64,000 nt of DNA from Pseudonocardia sediminis (lineage in GTDB: Bacteria; Actinomycetota; Actinomycetes; Mycobacteriales; Pseudonocardiaceae). Numbering within the stretch: position 1 is the stretch's first letter; the number at the start of each line of letters is the position of its first letter. A program made the translations under genes and the position numbers. Of this stretch, positions 9,014 through 17,863 are shown in pieces. The notes beneath the pieces were generated by a model. The model had not been told where the DNA came from and ran no database searches. It saw only the letters and a program-made list of their open reading frames with translations. The stretch is from the NCBI RefSeq assembly GCF_004217185.1, contig NZ_SHKL01000001.1:5454001-5518000 (forward strand), in the 5' to 3' direction.

Positions 9014-9637
9014 TCAGACCGCGCCGAACTGCCGGTCGCCGGCGTCCCCGAGGCCCGGGACGATGAACGCGGAGTCGTTGAGCCGCTCGTCGACGCTGGC
9101 GGTGACCAGCCGGACGGGCAGGCCGCTGCCGCCGAGGCGTTCCACTCCCTCGGGCGCGGCGAGCGCGCAGATCGCGGTGACGTCGTCGGCGCCGCGCGCG
9201 GTGAGCAGCTCGATCGTGCGCACCAGCGAGCCGCCGGTGGCCAGCATCGGGTCCAGCACGAACACCGGGCGCCCGACCAGCGACTCCGGTAGCGACTCCA
9301 TGTAGGGCACCGGCTGGTGCGTCCTCTCGTCCCGGGCCATGCCGACGAAGCCCATCTGGGCCTCCGGGACCAGGTTCAGCGCGGCGTCGGCCATCCCGAG
9401 CCCGGCGCGCAGCACCGGGACCAGCACCGGCGGCGTCGCCAGGCGGTAGCCGACGGTGCGGGCCACCGGGGTGTGCAGCGGGCCCTCGGCGAGCGGCGCG
9501 TCCCGGGTGGCCTCGTAGACGAGCATCAACGTCAGCTCGCGCAGGGCCGCACGGAACGTCGCGTTGTCGTTGCGGGCGTCGCGCATGCTGGACAGGCGCG
9601 CCCGCGCGAGGGGGTGGTCGACCACACGCACGTCCAT
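9014..9637 (-). CDS. upp: uracil phosphoribosyltransferase
   Basis: Converts uracil and PRPP to UMP in pyrimidine salvage. ATG 9637 gives 207 residues, the usual length. Seen: VVDHPLARARLSSMRD at the N-terminus, VPVLRAGLGM, the PRPP-binding VFVLDPMLATGGS loop near residue 130, and GDAGDRQFGAV at the C-terminus, which closes over the uracil site in this family. The frame stays open upstream to 9763 but that part lacks conservation. It stands alone or with the GDSL gene downstream, and complements the cytidine/thymidine breakdown enzymes elsewhere in the window. Confidence 0.95.
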   Translation of the reverse strand: MDVRVVDHPLARARLSSMRDARNDNATFRAALRELTLMLVYEATRDAPLAEGPLHTPVARTVGYRLATPPVLVPVLRAGLGMADAALNLVPEAQMGFVGMARDERTHQPVPYMESLPESLVGRPVFVLDPMLATGGSLVRTIELLTARGADDVTAICALAAPEGVERLGGSGLPVRLVTASVDERLNDSAFIVPGLGDAGDRQFGAV

Positions 9638-9680
9638 GTCCCGCAGCGTAGCCGCGGGCCCGCGGGGATCGGGTGCCTCG

Positions 9681-11324
9681 TCAGGGCGTCGCCCGGCCGG
9701 GCGTCTCGCTCGTCCAGGTCCAGCGCCCGTCGGCGCCGCGGCGGGCCCGCATCCGGTCCTCACACGCCGGGTGCCGTTCGTGCTCGAGACAGCCGGTGGC
9801 CGACCATGCGCTGATCACGACCTCGTCGGCGGTGGCGTCGAGGCGCAGGAACGACTTGAACAGCGGCGGGGCGTCGCCGTCGAATAGCACCGACATCAGG
9901 TTGTGCCCGGGCGCCGAGCCGCGCGAGGGGAGCCGGAACAGCGCGGGCTCGATGCGTCGCGCCCACACCCCGGGCTCGACGCGCGCGGCCCGCGGCGGAT
10001 CCATGTGCAGCCGTCTCGCGACCAGTGCGGAGGCCTCGCCCGGGCTCAGGACGAGCCTGCCGAGCCCCAGCCCGAGGATCCGGTCGTAGCGGCGGCTGAA
10101 GTAGGCCAGGGAGTCGCCGCGCAGCGGGTAGCAGCGGAACTCGTCCTCGGTGACGGCGACGGGCACGTCGTCGAGGTTGGGGATGGTGTGGGTGGCGGAC
10201 AGGAACGCGCCGCTGCCCCCGGCCACCAGGCAGAGCAGGGTGCGGCCGTCGTCGAGGGCGAGCGGGTAGCGCTGGTAGGCGTGGTCGTCGCCGCCGATCG
10301 CGGCGATGTAGTGGGCCCGCGGGTCGGTGACGATCTCCTCCACCGACCTCGGCCCGCCCGGACGCGGGTCGCGGACCGGGCACGGCTGCGGCGCGGCGTA
10401 GGTCAGCAGCGGCTTGCCGGTGAGCAGGATCTTCGGCCGGTCGTCGGAGTGGGAGACCTCGCGCAGCCAGTCGGCCTGGTCGGCGTCGATCCCGCCGTGC
10501 AGGCCGGTGTCGATCAGCACCAGGCGGACCGGGCCGGCGTCGATCGCGCAGTAGGGGCCGGGCTGGGTGGCCTGCTGGCCCGGAGCTCCCCGCCAGCGGG
10601 CCCGCATCCGCTCGACGTCCGCGGCGGTGCCCCGCGGGGCCCGGCGCCACAGGCGCGCCCTGAGCCACCGCTTCGCGGCCGGGCCGGGGCCGGGGACCCG
10701 CGGCGGGCCGTCGTCGGGGGCCTGGCCGCAGAACGTGGCCATGAAACCGGTCAGGTCGTCGTACCAGTCGTGGTTGCCGGGCAGGCCGTAGATCGGGCCC
10801 GGGTAGCCGGTGTAGGGACGGTGCAGCCGGTTCTCGTACTCGGCGACGCCGCCCGCGGGGTAGATCACGTCGCTGACGACGACGGCCAGGTCGGTGTCGC
10901 CCGCCACCCGCTCCAGCACCGGCGGCACGACGTACTGCGACGCGTCGCCCTCCCCCGGGTCGCCGAGCAGCGCGACCGAGATCTGCTCGCGGTCGGCGAA
11001 GCGGTCCACGACCCGGGTGCGCAGGTTCCGCGCCGGGTCCTGCGGGCCGTCGTCCATCCGGCGCAGCCAGGCGGTGCGGATCGCGTCGGTCGGGTCGCCG
11101 AGGAGCTTCGCGACGACGTCGTTGCGCGAGTCCCACAGCGGCCCCGGCTGCAGCCAGCGCGGCAGCCACCGCCACCAGATCGGCACCGGCGGCTGCGGTG
11201 GCACGCGGGCCGCGAACTCCCCGATCTCCGCGCACTCCCAGCCGGCCTCGCGTTCCCCGGCGCGCGACGGGGCGGCCGCGTCGGGTCCGACCGGCAGCGG
11301 GACCCGGCTCCCGGCCGCGCTCAC
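9681..11324 (-). CDS. metallophosphoesterase (calcineurin-like)
   Basis: A 547-residue cytosolic protein with a calcineurin-like phosphoesterase core in the middle. LLGDPGEGDASQY is the first metal motif, VVVSDVIYPAG the second, GLPGNHDWYDD the GNHD motif, and GGDDHAYQRY a late His-containing motif; a ~100-residue N-terminal region and ~130-residue C-terminal region are family-specific. No signal peptide is visible. GTG 11324 overlaps the dehalogenase stop as GTGA, so both are made from one message. In M. tuberculosis the slot after upp holds the secreted phosphatase sapM; this protein is a different fold, so the analogy is positional only. Confidence 0.82.
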   Translation of the reverse strand: MSAAGSRVPLPVGPDAAAPSRAGEREAGWECAEIGEFAARVPPQPPVPIWWRWLPRWLQPGPLWDSRNDVVAKLLGDPTDAIRTAWLRRMDDGPQDPARNLRTRVVDRFADREQISVALLGDPGEGDASQYVVPPVLERVAGDTDLAVVVSDVIYPAGGVAEYENRLHRPYTGYPGPIYGLPGNHDWYDDLTGFMATFCGQAPDDGPPRVPGPGPAAKRWLRARLWRRAPRGTAADVERMRARWRGAPGQQATQPGPYCAIDAGPVRLVLIDTGLHGGIDADQADWLREVSHSDDRPKILLTGKPLLTYAAPQPCPVRDPRPGGPRSVEEIVTDPRAHYIAAIGGDDHAYQRYPLALDDGRTLLCLVAGGSGAFLSATHTIPNLDDVPVAVTEDEFRCYPLRGDSLAYFSRRYDRILGLGLGRLVLSPGEASALVARRLHMDPPRAARVEPGVWARRIEPALFRLPSRGSAPGHNLMSVLFDGDAPPLFKSFLRLDATADEVVISAWSATGCLEHERHPACEDRMRARRGADGRWTWTSETPGRATP

Positions 11325-12232
11325 CGGCAGAACTCCACGATCGCGGCGGCCAGCTCCGGCCCGGCGTCCTCCTGCAGGAAGTGCCCGGCCCCGGCGATCG
11401 TCGGGTGCTGCCGCGCGGCGGCGCCGGGGAGCTCGCGGGCCAGCACCGCCCGCATCGGCCCGGTGATCGGGTCGGAGTCGGAGAACGCGAGGAGCACCGG
11501 GACGTCGAGGCGGCGCAGCACGTCCCAGGCCGCGCGGTTGGGCCCGGTCGACGGGTCGTCCGGGCGGGTCGGCACCAGGAGCGGCATCGCCCGCGGGCCG
11601 GCCGCGTAGGACAGGTCCGGGAACGGGGCGGCGTAGGCGGCGCGCACGTCGTCGGACATCGGCCGCAGGCACCCGGACCCGACGAGACGGGCCACGTCGA
11701 GCGTCCCGGCCGCGCCCGCCTTCTCCACCGCCCGGCGGAAGCTCCACCAGACCTCGGGCATGTCGTGGTCCCCGGTCGGAAGCCCGGTGTTGGCCGCGAC
11801 CACGCGGGCGAACCGGTCCGGGTGCTCGGCGAGCAGGCGCAGGCCGATCAGCCCGCCCCAGTCCTGCCCGACCAGCGTCACCCCGCGCAGGTCGAGCACG
11901 TCGAAGACCAGCTCCCGGACCCACTCGACGTGCCGGGCGTAGCTGTGGTCGGCGATCTCGGCCGGTTTGTCCGACCGGCCGAAGCCGACCAGGTCCGGCG
12001 CGATCACCCGCAGGCCCGCCCCGGCCAGCACCGGGATCATCGTCCGGTAGAGGAACGACCAGGTCGGTTCGCCGTGCAGGAGCAGCACGGGCGGGCCGTC
12101 CTCGGGCCCGGCGTGCGCCCACGCCATCCGGAGCGTCCCGCCGTCGCCGTCGCGCACCTGCGCGTGACGGTGGGCGATGTCGGGTCCCGGGAGGCCGGTG
12201 AACCGCGCCTCGGGTGTCCGGAGGGTGCGCAT
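11321..12232 (-). CDS. haloalkane dehalogenase-like alpha/beta hydrolase (DhmA type)
   Basis: Alpha/beta hydrolase of 303 residues; the family hydrolyses carbon-halogen bonds. LLHGEPTWSFLYR is the oxyanion/halide motif with the typical Glu-Pro-Thr-Trp, LVGQDWGGLIG bears the nucleophile Asp, FSDSDPITG the likely acid, and GAGHFLQED the catalytic His. ATG 12232 (MRTLRTPEARF) aligns with the start of mycobacterial DhmA; no clear ribosome site precedes it, and upstream starts at 12262 or 12355 remain possible. It is the first gene of an operon with the metallophosphoesterase. Substrate is not predictable and an epoxide hydrolase-like role cannot be excluded. Confidence 0.85.
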   Translation of the reverse strand: MRTLRTPEARFTGLPGPDIAHRHAQVRDGDGGTLRMAWAHAGPEDGPPVLLLHGEPTWSFLYRTMIPVLAGAGLRVIAPDLVGFGRSDKPAEIADHSYARHVEWVRELVFDVLDLRGVTLVGQDWGGLIGLRLLAEHPDRFARVVAANTGLPTGDHDMPEVWWSFRRAVEKAGAAGTLDVARLVGSGCLRPMSDDVRAAYAAPFPDLSYAAGPRAMPLLVPTRPDDPSTGPNRAAWDVLRRLDVPVLLAFSDSDPITGPMRAVLARELPGAAARQHPTIAGAGHFLQEDAGPELAAAIVEFCR

Positions 12233-12355
12233 GGAGGAGATCCTGACATCCGGCACCGACATCGCGGCCGGTCGGCGGCCCGGAGAACCTCGACACGAGA
12301 GTGTGTCAGCGTTCACGCCATGTGATCGGTAATCGTCCTCCGACGGGTGAGGCAC

Positions 12356-12636
12356 TGGGCGGCCCGAGCGCCCATCTGGTCCGCCCGGGTGATCTTCGGA
12401 CCACCCCGGAAGGCATTGCGTAGCAGCCGATCCACGGAAGAATCAGCGGTGACCATGAGTTGCTGATCATGCACCCTCCGCTCCCTCGGTCGCGTGACGC
12501 ACTGCAGTGCGTGCCAAGATCAGCACTCGCGGTCGCCGAAATCAGGATTCACCTGACCCGAACGGGTGGTATGGCCGAAACGGTGTCACACCGGAGCCCC
12601 CGCCGACGCTGTACTAGATGACGAGGAGGTGATCCG
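12356..12636. other. intergenic region with 16-bp palindrome
   Basis: Divergent control region between the dehalogenase operon and the 78-residue gene. It contains a perfect 16-bp palindrome at 12497-12512 (ACGCACTGCAGTGCGT) flanked at about 20 bases by GATCAT/GATCAG words, a reasonable operator for a dimeric regulator. No RNA gene is evident. Confidence 0.4.
12623..12634 (+). promoter_or_regulatory. unusually strong ribosome binding site
   Basis: GAGGAGGTGATC pairs almost completely with the 16S rRNA 3' end and sits at normal spacing before GTG 12637. This decides the start of the small gene and predicts high translation. Confidence 0.75.
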
Positions 12637-12873
12637 GTGCCGGAGAACACGACTTCCGAAGAGGCGACTTTGATCGCTGCGGCGGAAAGGCTTACACAGT
12701 GCGACGGGTACGTCGTTCTGGCGGTGGACCCGCAGACCGGGGAGGTGGACGCACACGGGCCGTTCGACGGGATGACGGCGACGGTGAAGGCGGACCAACT
12801 CCGACGGGACTTCGACCGCGGGGGACTCGAAGACGTCTCCATCGGCGTGGTGCGTCTGCACAGCCAGGCCTGA
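12637..12873 (+). CDS. small conserved-looking hypothetical protein, 78 residues
   Basis: Not recognised. An acidic, soluble 78-residue protein with predicted helix (EEATLIAAAERLTQCDG), strand (YVVLAVDPQTGEVDAHGPF) and a second helix (ATVKADQLRRDFDRGG), a compact alpha-beta layout. One Cys, no signal peptide, no membrane segment. The GTG start is fixed by an almost perfect Shine-Dalgarno sequence, which together with codon usage typical of its neighbours argues that it is real and well expressed. It is monocistronic, divergent from the dehalogenase operon. Confidence 0.7.
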   Translation: MPENTTSEEATLIAAAERLTQCDGYVVLAVDPQTGEVDAHGPFDGMTATVKADQLRRDFDRGGLEDVSIGVVRLHSQA

Positions 12874-13140
12874 CCCGCTCGCGGGTCGGGCACGGCGGGC
12901 CGCTCCCGGCTCAGGCGGGGAACGGTCCACGGGGGGATCGCGGTCTCGGTGACGCGACGAACGGGGCGGGTCGGTACTCGGCGCAGATCGCCGGGCACCC
13001 GACGGTGCCTCGTCCGTACGGCGCAGACGACGGTTGATCCATCCGGCGCAGACGGCGTCGCCGCAGGGCGGCCGCCGGTCCCGACCGGACGGCCGGGCCG
13101 AGGCGGCGAACCGTCGGGGTCCGACGCTAGGCTCGCGGAC
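12874..13140. other. intergenic region, nothing specific seen
   Basis: 267 bases of very GC-rich sequence before the Rv3311-like gene. No hairpin with a long stem, no repeat and no supported small gene were found; a promoter for the next gene is expected but not identifiable. Confidence 0.35.
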
Positions 13141-14409
13141 GTGGCAAGCGACATCGTCCCGATCCAGCTCGCCCTCACCCGGGGTGACGTGGTCACCCTG
13201 TGGGCGCCCCGGTGGCGCGAGGACGGTGAGGAGTGGGAGGCCTTCCTCGGCGACGAGGAGGCCGTGTTCGGTTTCGACGAGGTGGCCGGGATGGCCGCCT
13301 ACGTCCGGACCGCCCCGGAGCACGACCTCACCGACCATCCCGCGTGGTCGGTGGTGCCGACGCTGTCGGTCGGTGAGCTGACCCCGGACGAGAACCACCG
13401 GTTCGACGTCGTCGGCCTCCCCGAGGTCGCCGCCGGCGACCCGGACGGCTGGACGATCTCCGAGCTCGACGAGACGGTCGCGATCATCCGGTCGCTGGCC
13501 GAGGTCTGCGACCTGGACAACGTCACCCGGATCCTGGACGGCGAGCCCGGCTTCGACCTGCTCCGCCAGGGCGCGGTCGCATTCGCCGGCCGTGAGGGCG
13601 CCAAACAGTGGTCCGCGCTGTCGGAGACCATCGGCGAGAGCTGGGACGAGGTCGTCGACACACTCGACGAGCTGGTCGCGACGCCGAAGATCGACGAGTC
13701 CGCGCTGGAGAAGTCGCGCGCCGAGGCCGTCGCGCTGGCCGAGGCCGACGACGGCGTCCCGGACGAGGACGACCTCGACGACGCCGAGCTGGAGGCCGAG
13801 GGTCACGGCGCCGTCGTCGACTCCCCCGACGCGCCGGACGAGCCGGTCGGGTTCTGGGGTGAGGTCGGCATCGACCCGATCCGCATCGAGACCTCCGACG
13901 GCGAGGTCGTGACGCTGCGCTGCTACCTCGACGACAAGCCGGTGTTCCTCGGCTCGGCCGGGAGGATCGACGTCTTCTCCTCCGAGCGGGCGCTGGTGCG
14001 CGCGCTGGCCGACCCGGACGGCGAGGTCGTGACGAACTCCGACCTGGCCGCGGCGTCGACGTGGCAGGAGGTGCTCGACGCCGCCCACGTCGGGGAGCTG
14101 ACCGCGACCGTCGAGGACATGAACACCTACGTGCTGACCGGCATCGGCGAGGACCTGGCCGAGGGCGTGCTGGACATGGACCCGGTCCAGCTGGACCTGG
14201 CCTCGGAGCTGCTGCTCGACGTCGGCGAGTGGGCCGGGGACCCGGAGCCCGCCGAGGCCCTGGTCGAGTCGTCGCGGCTGGGGTGGCTGGTGTCGTTCAT
14301 CGTCCGCCCGGACCCGACCCGGATGGCCCCGAGCCCGCCGTTCGGCCCCGAGGCGGCGCAGTGGGGCGAGCTCGTGGCGACCCTGCGCGGGCGGCTGCGT
14401 CAGCGCTGA
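13141..14409 (+). CDS. conserved actinobacterial protein (Rv3311-like, often annotated 'primosomal protein')
   Basis: A strongly acidic 422-residue cytosolic protein, close to the ~420 residues of M. tuberculosis Rv3311, which lies in the same place between upp/sapM and add. It shows two similar alpha/beta modules (residues ~1-110 and ~240-400), each opening with a short strand pattern (VVTLWAPRW; VVTLRCYLDDKPVFLG), separated by an Asp/Glu-rich linker near 190-235. No helicase, nuclease or DNA-binding motif is visible, so the name 'primosomal' is not supported by the sequence. Start GTG 13141. Its 3' end overlaps the convergent response regulator by 10 bases. Confidence 0.8.
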   Translation: MASDIVPIQLALTRGDVVTLWAPRWREDGEEWEAFLGDEEAVFGFDEVAGMAAYVRTAPEHDLTDHPAWSVVPTLSVGELTPDENHRFDVVGLPEVAAGDPDGWTISELDETVAIIRSLAEVCDLDNVTRILDGEPGFDLLRQGAVAFAGREGAKQWSALSETIGESWDEVVDTLDELVATPKIDESALEKSRAEAVALAEADDGVPDEDDLDDAELEAEGHGAVVDSPDAPDEPVGFWGEVGIDPIRIETSDGEVVTLRCYLDDKPVFLGSAGRIDVFSSERALVRALADPDGEVVTNSDLAAASTWQEVLDAAHVGELTATVEDMNTYVLTGIGEDLAEGVLDMDPVQLDLASELLLDVGEWAGDPEPAEALVESSRLGWLVSFIVRPDPTRMAPSPPFGPEAAQWGELVATLRGRLRQR

Positions 14410-15137
14410 TCTCCCCCCTCGCCGGAGGGAACTGCGCGGCCTCGGCCGCCGCCCAGGCCCGCCTCGCGGGCCAGGAGGCCGAGCTGGGTGCGGTTGTCGC
14501 AGGCCAGCTTGTCCAGGGCGCGGGAGACGTAGCCCTTCACCGTCGCCTCGGTGAGGTGCAGCGACCGTCCGATCGCGGCGTTCGTGGCGCCGTCGGCGAG
14601 CAGGGCGACGACGTCGTGCTCCCGCTCGGTCAGTGCCGCCAGCCTGCGACGGGCGGTTCTGCGGGCGTCGCGTTGCCCGGCCGTGCCGGTGACCAGTGAG
14701 CGGGCCGCGGAACGCGTCATCACGGTGTGCCCCTCGGCGGCGACCCGGACCAGTCCGGCCAGCTCGTGCGGCGGCGTCGACTTGAGCAGGTAGCCCGCGG
14801 CGCCGGCGCGCAGGGCGCGGTGGACGTGGTCGTCGCCGTCGAACGTCGTCAGGGCGACGACCGGCGGCGGGTCGGGCAGTGCGGCGATCCGCCCGATCGC
14901 GACCAGCCCGTCGACTCCGGGCATCCGCAGGTCCATCAGCACGACGTCCGGGCGGTGCCGCACGACGGCCTCGACCGCCTCGGCGCCGTCCGCGGCCTCG
15001 GCGACGACCTCGATGTCCCCGGCCGCCCCGAGGATCGTGCGCAGGTGCGCGCAGACCATCAGCTCGTCGTCGGCGACGACGACGCGCAGCACCGGCCCGT
15101 CCGCCGCGGTGGCGGGGCCGCTCCCCGGCGCGGTCAT
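14400..15137 (-). CDS. NarL/LuxR-family response regulator
   Basis: A 245-residue two-component regulator. Receiver domain (~17-135): acidic pair in VVVADDELMV, phospho-acceptor Asp in VVLMDLRMPGVDG, Thr in ALTTF and Lys in YLLKS. The C-terminal LuxR-type helix-turn-helix (~175-235) reads LTEREHDVVALLADGATNAAIGRS... with the usual recognition helix. ATG 15137 overlaps the kinase stop as ATGA. It should be phosphorylated by the adjacent histidine kinase and bind promoter DNA as a dimer; no target is apparent. Confidence 0.93.
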   Translation of the reverse strand: MTAPGSGPATAADGPVLRVVVADDELMVCAHLRTILGAAGDIEVVAEAADGAEAVEAVVRHRPDVVLMDLRMPGVDGLVAIGRIAALPDPPPVVALTTFDGDDHVHRALRAGAAGYLLKSTPPHELAGLVRVAAEGHTVMTRSAARSLVTGTAGQRDARRTARRRLAALTEREHDVVALLADGATNAAIGRSLHLTEATVKGYVSRALDKLACDNRTQLGLLAREAGLGGGRGRAVPSGEGGDQR

Positions 15138-16531
15138 CGCCGCACCGGTCCGGGCACGGCGGAGGACGGGACCGTCGCCGTCACGACGAATCCGCCGTCC
15201 GCGGACGACCCGTGCTCCAGCGTCCCGCCCAGCAGCTCCACGCGTTCCCGCAGACCACGCAGGCCACTGCCGGTACCGGTGGCGGCCAGGTCGGTGACGG
15301 CCGGGGCGGGGGCGGCGGGGGCGGAGTTGCGGACCTCGACCGCGACGACGTCCGGGCCGCGGCGCACCGCAACGGCCGCCTCGGATCCGGGGGCGTGCTT
15401 GTGCACGTTCGTCAGTCCCTCCTGCACCACCCGGTGCACCGCCCGCGCGACCGACGCCGGCAGGTCCGCAAGGCCGTCGAGTCCCTCGGCGCGCACCCGC
15501 AGCCCGGCGGCGCGGGAGGACTCCAGCAGCTCGTCGAGCTCCGGCGCACCCGCCTCCGGGCCCACCCGGGGCGAGGTGGCGAGCCGGGCCCCGCCGCCTC
15601 CACCCGGCCCGGGCGCCCGCAGCACACCGACGACCTCGCGCAGCTCGTCCAGCGCCGTCACGCCCGCCCCGCGCAGTGCGGCCGCGGCCTCGCGGGTGGC
15701 CGGGTCGGTCGCGGCCACCTCCAGTGCACCGGCCTGCAGCACCATCAGCGAGACCCGGTGGCTGACGACGTCGTGCATCTCCGACGCCAGGCGCGCCCGT
15801 TCCTGCGCCCGTGCCCGCTCGGCGAGCAGATGCTGCTCGCGGTCGCTGCGCTCGGCGCGTTCGCGCAGGTCGGCCAGGTTCTGTCGGCGGGCCTCCACGA
15901 ACCGCCCGGCCAGCGCCGGGACCGCGGAGGCGAGCAGGCCAAGCGCGATCGTGTCCAGGGCCGGGGCCCACGGCCGCACCGCGATCACCACCAGCGCCCC
16001 GACGATCAGCCACGGTGCCCGTCCGCCGCGCAGCTGCACGAGGATGAACACCACCGTGGCGGTCGCGGCGGGCAGCAGCGGGTTGCCGGTCAGCGTCGGC
16101 GACGGGACCAGCAGCCCGGGCGAGACCAGCTCGCTGCCGGTGAACGCGAGGCCCGCGGCGAGCATCAGCCCGGAGACCACGAGCGGGGCGCGGATCGCGA
16201 ACAGCAGCGCGAGGTCGCAGACGATCTGCAGCACCAGTCCGGCGTACGGGCCGGCCGCGCCGGTGGTCCGCCCGCCCACGACGGCGGCGAGCACGTCCAG
16301 ACCGGTGAACAGCACCGTCGCGCCGACGACGAGCACCGCGACCCAGCGGGCCGGCCACAGCCCGGGCCGCGGCCAGCCCGACGGGTCCCCACCGGTGCGG
16401 GCCCCGGAGGGGCGGAACGCGGCGAGCCCGGTGGACTCCAGCCAGGCCCGCCACGGTCCCGCAGCCGCACGGCGCGGCGCGCTCGGAGCGGGGCTGTCGG
16501 TCACGACGGTCACGGTATCGGCGTAGTACAC
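15134..16531 (-). CDS. DesK-type sensor histidine kinase
   Basis: A 465-residue membrane sensor with about five or six hydrophobic helices between residues ~65 and 215, a coiled linker rich in Glu/Arg, and a HisKA_3 dimerisation domain with the phosphorylated His in EMHDVVSHRVSL. The C-terminal HATPase has an N-box (VVQEGLTNVHKHA) and GSGLRGLRERV for the G-box. There is no large extracytoplasmic domain, so the signal is probably membrane-related. The start is uncertain: GTG 16531 is used, with later in-frame GTGs at codons 7 and 10. Co-transcribed and overlapping with the response regulator. Confidence 0.92.
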   Translation of the reverse strand: MYYADTVTVVTDSPAPSAPRRAAAGPWRAWLESTGLAAFRPSGARTGGDPSGWPRPGLWPARWVAVLVVGATVLFTGLDVLAAVVGGRTTGAAGPYAGLVLQIVCDLALLFAIRAPLVVSGLMLAAGLAFTGSELVSPGLLVPSPTLTGNPLLPAATATVVFILVQLRGGRAPWLIVGALVVIAVRPWAPALDTIALGLLASAVPALAGRFVEARRQNLADLRERAERSDREQHLLAERARAQERARLASEMHDVVSHRVSLMVLQAGALEVAATDPATREAAAALRGAGVTALDELREVVGVLRAPGPGGGGGARLATSPRVGPEAGAPELDELLESSRAAGLRVRAEGLDGLADLPASVARAVHRVVQEGLTNVHKHAPGSEAAVAVRRGPDVVAVEVRNSAPAAPAPAVTDLAATGTGSGLRGLRERVELLGGTLEHGSSADGGFVVTATVPSSAVPGPVRR

Positions 16532-16612
16532 GGACCTGCCGTCATCGCCGACCCACGGCCCACCCGGTACCGACTTTCGTCGCAGGCCGCCGGGTCGTTC
16601 CGCGAGCTCCGC

Positions 16613-17710
16613 TCAGTCCGCCATCAGCGCGGCGTAGCCCGGCTTGATCACGTCGGTGATCAGCGCGAGCCGCTCGTCGAACCCGATGAACGCCGACTTC
16701 ATCGCGTTGACGGTGAACCACTGCAGCGTCGGCCAGTCGTAGCCGAACGTCTCCACGAGGTCGGTCATCTCGCTGGTCATCGTGCACGCCGACATCAGGC
16801 GGTTGTCGGTGTTGACCGTGACCCGGAAACGCAGCCGCGTGAGCAGCCCGATCGGGTGCTCGGCCAGCGACGGTGCCGCACCGGTGTGCACGTTGGACGT
16901 CGGGCACATCTCCAGCGGCACCCGCATGTCGCGGATGTAGGCGGCGAGCCGGCCCAGCCGCGGCGGTTCCCCCGGGTCGTCGGCGACTCCGATGTCGTCG
17001 ACGGTCCGCACGCCGTGCCCGAGGCGGTCGGCGCCGCACCACTGGATCGCCTCCCAGATCGACGGCAGCCCGAACGCCTCGCCGGCGTGGATCGTGACGT
17101 GCGCGTTCTGCTGGCGGACGTACTCGAACGCGTCCAGGTGCCGGGTGGGCGGGAATCCCTTCTCGGCACCGGCGATGTCGAACCCGACGACGCCCTCGTC
17201 GCGATAGCGCACCGACAGCTCGGCGATCTCCCGCGACCGCGCGGCGTGCCGCATCGCGGTGAGCAGGGCCCCGATCCGGATCGTGCGCCCGCTCGCCGCG
17301 GCGAGCTCGGTGCCGGTGCGGAACCCCGAGAGCACCGACTGGACGACGGTGTCGAGGTCCAGTCCCTTGTCGACGTGCAGCTCCGGGGCGAACCGGATCT
17401 CGGCGTAGACGACGCCGTCGGCGGCCAGGTCCTGCGCCGCCTCGGACGCGACGCGGGCCAGCGCCTCGGGGGTCTGCATCACCGCGACGGTGTGCCCGAA
17501 CGTCTCCAGGTAGCGCTCGAGCGCCCCGGAGTGCGCCGCGCCGAGGAACCAGGCGGCGAGCTCGGCCGGGTCGGTCGTGGGCAGGTCCCGGTAGCCGGCG
17601 GCCTCGGCCAGCTCGATCACCGTGGTGACCCGTGGGCCGCCGTCCAGGTGATCGTGGAGCAGTACCTTGGGAGCGGTCCGGATGGTCTCGGCGGTCAGCG
17701 GAGCAGCCAC
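16613..17710 (-). CDS. add: adenosine deaminase
   Basis: Zinc enzyme deaminating (deoxy)adenosine to (deoxy)inosine, which DeoD can then phosphorolyse. GTG 17710 gives 365 residues, the size I recall for M. tuberculosis Add. Metal and catalytic motifs: LLHDHLDGG near residue 20, TIHAGEAFG (His and catalytic Glu) near 204, RLGHGVR and TVNTDNRLMS with a metal Asp. The short preceding frame contains no better start. It is divergent from the coiled-coil gene at 17864, and the nucleoside operon lies 3.5 kb away on the same strand. Confidence 0.95.
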   Translation of the reverse strand: MAAPLTAETIRTAPKVLLHDHLDGGPRVTTVIELAEAAGYRDLPTTDPAELAAWFLGAAHSGALERYLETFGHTVAVMQTPEALARVASEAAQDLAADGVVYAEIRFAPELHVDKGLDLDTVVQSVLSGFRTGTELAAASGRTIRIGALLTAMRHAARSREIAELSVRYRDEGVVGFDIAGAEKGFPPTRHLDAFEYVRQQNAHVTIHAGEAFGLPSIWEAIQWCGADRLGHGVRTVDDIGVADDPGEPPRLGRLAAYIRDMRVPLEMCPTSNVHTGAAPSLAEHPIGLLTRLRFRVTVNTDNRLMSACTMTSEMTDLVETFGYDWPTLQWFTVNAMKSAFIGFDERLALITDVIKPGYAALMAD

Positions 17711-17818
17711 GGCCGGAACGGTAGAACATGCTGGTGGGCAGCCCGATCCGGGTCGCCCGGTACGCCCGTACGGCCCAACCCGGTGACCGTCCGTCGACCC
17801 CCGGACGGCGGTCGCTAC

Positions 17819-17848
17819 CCTCTGAGTACTCCCCATCTGGCTCAGAGG
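17819..17848 (+). promoter_or_regulatory. inverted repeat in leader of the coiled-coil gene
   Basis: CCTCTGAG at 17819-17826 and CTCAGAGG at 17841-17848 form an 8-bp inverted repeat ending 15 bases before ATG 17864. It could be an operator or a leader hairpin; nothing in the sequence decides which. Confidence 0.4.
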
Positions 17849-17863
17849 AAACGCGGCGGTGCC

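Noticed and set aside
14879..17863. Very long plus-strand frame continuing into the coiled-coil gene
   Set aside because: The part before 17864 is the antisense shadow of the two-component and add genes; only the part from ATG 17864 is a real protein.
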